This document shows, piece by piece, positions 56,301 to 64,000 of a stretch of 64,000 bases of DNA (the stretch's first letter is position 1; each line of letters opens with the position of its first letter). Under the pieces are notes generated by a model. That model ran no database searches. It saw nothing but the letters and a program-made list of their open reading frames with translations, and was not told the origin of the DNA. Position numbers and translations under genes: made by a program. This DNA comes from Sesamum alatum (lineage: Eukaryota; Streptophyta; Magnoliopsida; Lamiales; Pedaliaceae): the NCBI GenBank assembly GCA_034509735.1, contig JACGWO010000006.1, positions 3,859,001 to 3,923,000 of the forward strand. Reading direction: 5' to 3'.

Positions 56301-58587
56301 GAAACAAGCAAAGATTGCTTCTTTTTCTTAGTTTCTAACTTCTTCACGACTAATTTCAAGAACCCACAATCAGAATCAACCGAAACTACGCAAAAAACCC
56401 AGCCCACGAAATCGAGTTGGAAATCAGAAAGTTGTCATAGTGCATGAGATGAGAGTAGATTCACCAAAAACACGAAGGGGGAACTCTACCTTGGAATACT
56501 CGAATTCGGACACGAAATCAGTGGAAAACAGTCGTGCCCGTTTGGAATTTGATCCGGATCTCAGTTAACCTACAGCGACTTGCTGAAGAAATGGAGAGAA
56601 AACCCAAGAAAGAAGAAGAATGGTGCAAGAAAACAAAAGGGAAATACAATGGAAAAAGGGCTCCGCTGAGAATCAACTTTCCGTTATGTTTGAGGTGGAA
56701 TTCAATGTACAGTGTCAGAAACAGCAAATCTTGACGTGAGATTTTGTAATTTGCAATGTACCTTTTCCTTTTTCGGTGATCTCAGGTATTTATACGTATA
56801 TATTACGAAAAAAGAATCAAAAAAGAAAGAAAATTTGTTTTATAATGGAGGCGGCAAGTATGAAGTTTGACAGAAAATAGTGATCTTGTCTTAGTTTCGT
56901 GGGTCAAACATTGGGGAGGATATCCTTATACTCAATCAAACGTTGATCTCCGAGATTGTCTGAATCTAAGGATTCTTTGACGTTGAATCTTATGTCTTGA
57001 AGAACGAAAAGAGGGTTCGAGTTTGATTTTCTATGTAGAAGTATTGATTTTAGAGTTCATTACATTTTCAATCATTTTTAAAAAATTGTTTTAATGTTAA
57101 TTTATTTTCACTCTTGTTTGTAATTACAAAAGTTTTGATATTATTTGAATTTATCAAATCTGAATGTCAGTCGGTTGATTGAGTTGACATCACCCTCATT
57201 TTTTTAAGAAGATGGTACTAATTTAAACTAAGATGTCCCCCGCCCCAACAAATGCAAAGGGCTGGTGTAACTAAACTTATATTTCTTTTAGTTTGAAAAG
57301 TTATACCTAATACTCCTGGTATTTATTTTTGTCAAACAAATAGATTCACTTGTTAGTACAATCAACGAAAGTTGAATGATAAATTATATTTATCTCCGAT
57401 TGATTTACATGCTTATTGTATAGGTCAAATAATTTTTTTTCCTGACCAAATTACCCTTAGAAAAGTGAAGATACACCACGTCAAATCCATTAGTGTATGA
57501 AGATGCAATCCATCGGGCTAAATTACGAATTTTTATTCAATTTTTGTTGTTGATATCAGCAAATTTTGTCAATTTTGACTAACAGATGAATCTATTTGTT
57601 GGACGTAAACAAATTTTAGTGATACTATGTGTAATTTTTCAAACCATTTAAGGTCTATACGTAATTACATTAAACATCCGGGGAGAGTGTTATTACCCAT
57701 GTTATATTTTATGTTATATTAAAAATGTAATTGAATATTTGTAGTATTTATTGAGGAAAAAAGGCCTGTAATAACTACCACTGTTCATTGGATGATGACA
57801 CGTGTGTGGACCAATAAATCTCATTCATGAATATTTGAGGTTAATTCATTTTATTAATTTTGGTTAGTCATTTATTTTACTTTTTTTCATTTAATTAAAT
57901 AAGTATAATAATTACAAGTCAAGCGTACCTCAAGCTCTAAATCCATAATCTATATTTTTTAAGTTGGAAATTTTATGAAGTTCCACTTCAATATTTCAAT
58001 GGTCCATGAATATTTCAAAACATTTCAATTTAGTGATGATCATAATAGACCAAGCACAAAGATTATTGGTGCACTAAGACATATAACAATAAAAACTATT
58101 ATTATTATCATTTCCTTTCTTGAGTGAATAAAAATCACGCGAGACATTTCTTGATTGGTCAGATTGATGTCTCGTATATAGAAAATTGTGAATTCGAGTT
58201 CCATGAATGTAGGTGTGTATGTCTACTGTCACAATAGTTTCTTAAGTATTTATTTTATTTTAATGAATTTATTAATTCAAATTATCGATGTCTTAAATAA
58301 ATTTTTAAATTTAAAATATTAAATAATGTAACGAATCTCGCAGTACCAAATCAAAAAGTACACACATGTCATGATGCCAAGTGCAACAACTTTGGCAATG
58401 TGGGAGATGTGAGTTCTAAGAGGTTGTGATGCTAAAGTTGAATTATTAGATTTGGTGGTTGAAAACATGATCACACCTTTGAAGTTACATGCAAAGTTTT
58501 AGCTACACTTTCTCCCTTGTTGCACTATGTTTTCTCTTATTAATTTATTTATTTATTAGATTTCAAGTTTTTATTAATAGAGTTAAA
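56301..58587. other. GT14 5' leader and intergenic spacer
   Basis: 56301-56740 is probably the leader and promoter of the GT14 gene. A family E relative lies at about 57380-57705 (interior phrase TTTTGACTAACAGATGAATC; right end near CGGGGAGAGTGTTATTACCC). A tRNA-like stretch at about 58146-58215 has GGTCAGATTGATGTC and a B-box-like ATTCGAGTTCC and may be an old SINE. No gene seen. Confidence 0.4.
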
Positions 58588-58596
58588 ATAATTATA

Positions 58597-60694
58597 GGGA
58601 TAATTATACTCCCCTCCTTTGAGGTTTGGTGTAATTACACGTAGACCTCATGTAGTTTGAAAAATTACACATAGTACCTTTACTTTTGTTTTCATCCAAC
58701 AACTAGATCTTTCAATTAATAAAATTGATAAAATTTGCTGACGTTAGCAAAAAAGTTGAATAAAAATCAATTTTTCCCTTGGTTGACCTATTGTAGGTCA
58801 AATAAATATTATTTTGACCAAATTATTTTTATACATTTCACACACTTATGCATATGGGTTTGTACTTATATATAATTAAATTAAAATATAAGAGTAAATA
58901 GTTAATATATTCAATAAATTGTTAGTTTTACTATTAAAGCATTATTATATTAAATAGTTATTAATTAGTAAATAAATTAGATTGGTAAAAATAAATTAAG
59001 CTCTTAATATATATATACATTATAAAACTATATATATTATATTATGTAATTTAACTAAATATTCTAGAAGACATATATTATGATAACTCGATCATAACAA
59101 TCATATCGTGTTGGAAAATCCACAATTTGTCGTAGAGACAATCGTAGTAATCGTTTTGAAATATTAATCAGGTTTTACAAACAGTTTTGAAACCAAAACA
59201 CAAGAAATACGTTGGAACCAAATAACATGAAACAGTTAGAAATACTATTATAGCGATAAAGTAAAACTTACAGTGAGAATTGTATCGTAACAAATCTCAA
59301 TCCAATGATATGAACAAACCGAATCACAGATATAATCTGCTTGCCTTGAAGAAATTATACGTCCCGTACCAAATGTGCACAAGGGTACTACGCAACTTCT
59401 TCCAGGATAAGACGGTTTCAGTTCTAACGGTATGCACTTTACCGAAGAACACCTCAAAACAACACTCGATACTTGGAAAAGTGGATCTCAAAAACTCAGA
59501 AATTGCAGGACAAACACTATTGGATTTGATAGAGGAATCTGAGAAGAGCGCAAAAGAGAGAAGAATACGTGTTGTTCGTTTTCTTCGTTATATTTTCCTT
59601 TGAAGTGAGTCTTTGCAGCCTTTTATAGGCAAGGCTATCAGCGGTTACAACTTCCGCATTAATTACCATCATTAGTGCAGCATTTAACCACCATTAAAGC
59701 TGGCATAAATAGCCATTAATGGCATTTAAAATGGTTTTAAATACAGGTTTTTAAATCATTAATCACTATTAAAACTAACTATTAAAGCCAGCCTAAACAG
59801 CCATATAAATACAGGAGTTTCAGGTTTGTAATAAATCAGCATTTAATCCAGGTTTGAAAATCTGGTATTAAAGCACCACTAAACGAGTTTTAAAACAGAT
59901 TTTAAAACCATTTGACAGTCATAAATGCACCGGGTTTTATCAGATATATCCAAATGTTTTTGCTGCAGAAAGATAGATACTGAGACTGAGACATAAGAGC
60001 TCGCACCCACGCCCGAGCTGGAGCTGGGTGGCGGCGGCGCGCGTATGGGGCAACCCCATGTTCACTCTAGTCTCCATAACACTTCAAACATATATCGAAC
60101 ATTGAACTTGATATAAGGAGTTTAAGTTATCCTTAAACTTTCAATGTGGGGACAACATTCAATTTAAAACACTCATATCCACATACACCTTTATATCCTT
60201 ATCAAAGCTCCACACTTTCCCATCATATTCCTATGTAGGACAAGTGTAATCCCGCTATTTCTCTCACTATCTAATCTATGGATTCATGTGTAATTGAACC
60301 CATATTTTAGAACAATTTATTGTTACAGATTAACATTATAAATATCAATTACAAGATATCGTTGTAATAATATAAATATAGTATTTACATCCTTGTGATA
60401 TTTTAATAATAGCAAAAAATATTTCCTTGCGGTTTTGTCTTTTTATTCTAAAGCGTCTGTTCATTTCGATTTATTTCTATACATATAAGGCAATTTTGTA
60501 TTTTTAGTTTTTCAATTTTTCATGTTTCCTTTTTTTTTCTTGACCACTTAGTATGGGTGTAAAGGTAAATTGATTACTTTTGTTATGGATCTTGACATCT
60601 TTTATAATTAGGGGTACTAGGTGTGATTTTTCAAATCACAGGGGGTCTATGTGTAATTACACCAAACCTTAAGGGAGGAGAGTGTAATTATCGC
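58597..60694. mobile_element. TIR element of 2.1 kb, family E, with 9-bp target duplication
   Basis: GGGATAATTATACTCCCCTC on the left; AGGAGAGTGTAATTATCGC on the right; further in, GGTTTGGTGTAATTACACG is mirrored by GTGTAATTACACCAAACC. Flanks are ATAATTATA on both sides (58588-58596; 60695-60703), perfect but AT-simple. The interior includes an LTR-like stretch beginning TGTTGGAAAATCCACAATTT at 59109 and ending near 60090 or later, with a GC-rich patch (60000-60060); its ends and any target duplication could not be settled. Confidence 0.65.
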
Positions 60695-60703
60695 ATAATT
60701 ATA

Positions 60704-61720
60704 TTATATTATTAATGTTAATTGTTAAAGGGATGTTTTTGTTTATTTATGAGTAAATTACAACGAATTTTAGCATAATTATAAATTTCTCACCGTTGTT
60801 TGAAAAATTATCAATACCTTCTTAATTAACGGACGTCCAACAATTAAGCCCAATTTATTAGTCTCTATTAAATTGTCTATCCATTATTTATGGTGAATTA
60901 ACTAAAACGCTCATATGGTATGAATTATATTTTACTTATTTTTTAATTTTTTCAAAAAAAGTTTTGTATGGACTAAATAGATATTTTCTTTTTTTACAAT
61001 TTTGTCCATCACATCGTCCAATTTTTTTACAAAATTTCAAAAATTTTAAAAGAAAAAATAATGCTTATGGTAACAAGGTCAATCTAAGGAGAAAAGTCAA
61101 AGTTTTCCACACAAAGCAAGATGTAAAAAAGAATTGTTATGTAATTACCAAATTTTTCCTAGTCATTAAATTGTACCCATTAACTAGTGTTTGGTAAGGG
61201 AGCGAAATTGTCTTTACGCCTATCCACATTTATGATTTGTTTAGTATAAATAATCCATAACTTCATTGTAAAAAGGGATTTTTGAAAGAGGAATAAAAAG
61301 AGAGGCTCGGAGTTTCTGACTTAAAACGTGTGAAGCGTGCTTTGGTCATACTTCCCAATTTCTTCCCTAGCAACAGTAAAGGTTGAATTGACAATTTTAG
61401 TCATCCATTTAAAATTACATAATTTCATTGGATATTGGTTTATTAATAATTTTTTAAATAATAAAAAATTATTTATAATTATATTAAATATTAAAAAATT
61501 TGTTATAATTTTATTTTTTATTTTTTATCTTTCACAAGAACAAGGTGTCCGTAGTTCGATTACTAGAGTGGTGTATTTGAGAGTTCTAAACGATATTTCA
61601 AACCATAATTCTATAGGCAACGGAATTCTATTAGTCAATTGCTACAACATTACGACGTCGTCTGCCCTAATGCCCCAACCGCCACTGTAAAATTTGGAAA
61701 CGCAGTTCATTGTCTTTCCC
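60704..61720. other. Intergenic spacer upstream of MTR4
   Basis: A decayed family C terminus is at about 60752-60830 (GTAAATTACAACGAATTTTAG, then ATAATTATAAATTTCTC). Otherwise AT-rich DNA; promoter elements of MTR4 were not identified with confidence. Confidence 0.4.
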
Positions 61721-62057
61721 TCTTTTCCGCCTCCAGAAGAAGCCGCCGAGGGCAAAAGCTATAAACGATTTTCCTGCCGCCGCCGCTGACAGGTAAACTC
61801 TCCACCGTCTCTTTGCTTCCCCGCCGCCTGCACTGTTACGAATTTGAAATAAGTATTCACACGTAAAAAGTTATTGTAACCCACTCTTCCTAACTTAAGG
61901 AGCTTTTTTGAGTCACCGGCGGCAGTAATTACGAAGGAAAGCCCTTAATTTTTCGTATGAATGCGGAATGTATAATTACTGCGAACGATTGGATTGTGAG
62001 GTCTACACACGGTTGCTATTTTACTGATTACTTTGTCCTTCTTTTGGAGTAGTAGTA
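61721..62057 (+). promoter_or_regulatory. MTR4 leader with probable leader intron
   Basis: CCGCCGCTGACAG|GTAAACTC gives a donor at 61793 and the intron probably ends at TTTGGAGTAG (about 62052), just before the start codon. The leader exon is GC-rich. Confidence 0.5.
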
Positions 62058-64000
62058 ATGGGTTCAGTGAAGAGGAAGTCATTGGGAGAGGCGGGGGAGG
62101 AATTTGATGCTCCGCCGCTGAAGCAGCAGAGAGAGAATGGTTCAATAGGAATGATGGATGAGCCGGTGGCTTGCCTTCATGACGTATCGTATCCGGAGGG
62201 GTATGTGGCTCGTGCGTCGGGTTCCAGTTTGATTAACCAAGAACACTCAAAGCCGGCCAAGGAATTTCCGTTTACTCTTGACCCTTTTCAGCTGGAAGCT
62301 ATCAAGTGTCTCGACAGCGGGGAATCTGTCATGGTACTCTTACTGAACACCACTAGAAAAATGTTAACGCTTTGTTATAATGCTAGGTTTTGGAGTGAGA
62401 GGTGGGGGTGGGGAGTAGGTTTTATTGTTGTTATTTCTGTCCAGAAACAGAAGAGGAAGTGTTTGCCTGTATATTTCTTTTTAAATGAAATAATATGAAA
62501 GTGGACTCAGCTTTTGAAGATGTTATCAGGTCTCTGCGCATACATCTGCAGGGAAGACAGTCGTCGCATTGTATGCCATTGCTATGTCATTGCGGAATAA
62601 GCAACGTGTGATATACACATCCCCAATTAAGGCTCTTAGTAATCAAAAGTACAGAGAGTTCAAAGAAGAGTTTTCAGATGTGGGGTTGATGACAGGTGAT
62701 GTCACCATCGATCCCAGTGCTTCTTGCTTGGTGGGTTGATATATCGCATATGCTTGTCTAATGTGTTCTTTTGAATCATTTACACCGCTAAGTTTTGGAA
62801 TGTTATTTCAGGTGATGACCACGGAGATTTGGCGAAGCATGCAATACAAAGGATCAGAGGTTACAAGGGAGGTAGCTTGGATTATTTTTGATGAAGTTCA
62901 TTACATGAGAGACAGAGAGAGAGGTGTAGTTTGGGAAGAAAGTATTGTTATGGCACCAAAGAACTCTCGATTTGTTTTTCTCTCAGCTACAGTGCCCAAT
63001 GCAAAGGAGTTTGCTGATTGGGTTGCGAAGGTGCTTGTGACTTGTTTTACCATTTTGCTCAATTTTTTACAGATGCTACAAACTTGAAATGTTGCTGTAT
63101 TCTAATTCTCTTTGAGTAAATAGATCAGTGAAAACAAATTTCTCCTCTGTTTTCAATGGCCTGTATCAACGCCACTAGACAATGGATCTTTCTTGAAGCT
63201 ATCTTTTATTAGCAATAAGCTATAAAAATGGAAAATCGGGTGCTTATTTTACTGAATTTTTTGGTTAGGTGGTCTGCTGCACAGACCCAAGATGCTCCTA
63301 ATAGTATATGAACTGACATTCCTTGTACTGGAGTTTTACTGTCAGGGATGTGTTTTAAGTTCCTCTCTTTCTTTGAGATGGCTTTATGTGTGATGCTTGG
63401 GAAGAAAATGACATTATCTGAGAATAGAGATCAGAAAAAAAATCTGGCAAGTTTCTGTCGGAGGGAGGCTGGAAGAGTGGAAAAACAAGGGGAAAAGGTT
63501 TATAAATGACTCCTTTGAGAATTCTGGTGATGATGTTGACTGTTGCAGACCTCTTTTTGAGACTTGATCTAAACAGAAGGGTTCCACATGTTTTCTTGCT
63601 ATGTGCTTGACATCTTGCTGCACATTCCTTTAGTTGTTTGTTTCATAATAAAAGTTCGCCTCTACTCTGTTTAACCACTCTTTCCACCTTACTTGTTTCT
63701 TCTCTAACTCAAAATTTGCTTTTAGTGAATTGCCTACCAAGCAAACACCAGTTGTTTAGGGGTCTCTTTATGAACAATTGCCTTAAATATTTAAATTTTC
63801 TGAGAGAATCTGTTAGAGTTTTGTACTTGAGTCTCCTAGTTTAGACCCTAGAAGCATTTGAATGGACTAATATCGTCACCACAATGCAGGTACATCAGCA
63901 ACCTTGTCATATTGTTTATACGGATTACCGGCCTACACCACTTCAGCATTACGTCTTCCCATCTGGAGGTGATGGTCTTTATTTAGTGGTTGATGAAAAG
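62058..64000 (+). CDS. MTR4: MTR4 DExH-box RNA helicase, 5' part
   Basis: Exons: 62058-62333, 62530-62730, 62812-63030 and 63890 running off the window; all introns are phase 0; 269 residues visible of an expected 990 or so. MTR4 is the nucleolar/nuclear exosome helicase that unwinds rRNA precursors and by-products for 3'-5' decay. MGSVKRKS at the start is a family hallmark. Helicase motifs: HTSAGKT (motif I, about 96-102), [11 protein letters not shown] (Ia), [10 protein letters not shown] (Ib), FDEVHYM (II, DEVH at 186-189) and FLSATVPN (III). The sequence through [22 protein letters not shown] agrees with MTR4 rather than its paralogue HEN2. A Trp replaces the usual Leu in [12 protein letters not shown], next to motif II, and may be a lineage change. 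The intron before exon 4 is 859 bp. Confidence 0.95.

Noticed and set aside
56534..56734. 66-codon frame upstream of the GT14 gene
   Set aside because: Lies on the opposite strand of the leader; no features, probably non-coding.
59280..59603. 107-codon frame within the 2.1 kb TIR element
   Set aside because: Lies in LTR-like DNA; no recognisable domain, likely chance.

Overview
The window is nuclear DNA from a eudicot plant. Genes are spliced with GT-AG introns, often begin with a leader intron, and encode plant-specific families (ISA2, GRP23, a DUF707 protein, plant cytochrome c with its long N-terminus). The spaces between genes are AT-rich and packed with small transposable elements. An asterid, perhaps Lamiales, is my guess from general look; the sequence does not prove it.

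Layout. 1-4639 (minus): CDK-like kinase with a myristoylation start, running off the left edge. 5.7-18.1 kb: a transposon-rich block with a complete non-autonomous LTR retrotransposon (8901-13142) that contains a small Helitron and a large fold-back element; then a TIR element (14147-14817) and a Helitron inside a Helitron (14902-17721). 18.15-21.8 kb (plus): seven-span membrane protein of unknown function behind a 2 kb leader intron. 22.2-27.4 kb: nested TIR elements and one unrecognised segment. 27675-29472 (plus): cytochrome c. 31452-38069 (plus): 14-exon DUF707 gene. 38856-40179: a Pack-MULE-like element carrying a broken inositol-transporter fragment. 41178-43523 (plus): GRP23-like PPR gene. 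44893-47463 (minus): isoamylase 2. 48.4-53 kb: a composite TIR element with a LINE fragment, possible organelle-like DNA, and MITEs. 53313-56300 (minus): GT14 glycosyltransferase. 56.7-61.7 kb: intergenic, with a 2.1 kb TIR element. 62058-64000 (plus): start of the MTR4 RNA helicase gene, running off the right edge.

The genes do unrelated housekeeping jobs: starch debranching, respiration, RNA surveillance, organelle RNA processing, Golgi glycosylation and signalling. They form no cluster. The points most worth a second look are (1) the promoter, leader exon and leader intron of ISA2 and of the seven-span gene are homologous to each other although the proteins are unrelated; (2) the Pack-MULE-like capture of an inositol-transporter piece with a perfect 10-bp target duplication; (3) a Helitron insertion whose empty site survives in a related repeat 5 kb away; and (4) several Mutator-like MITE families, some with perfect 9-bp target duplications, nested in one another. 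Exon boundaries were placed by eye from splice sites, reading phase and family conservation.
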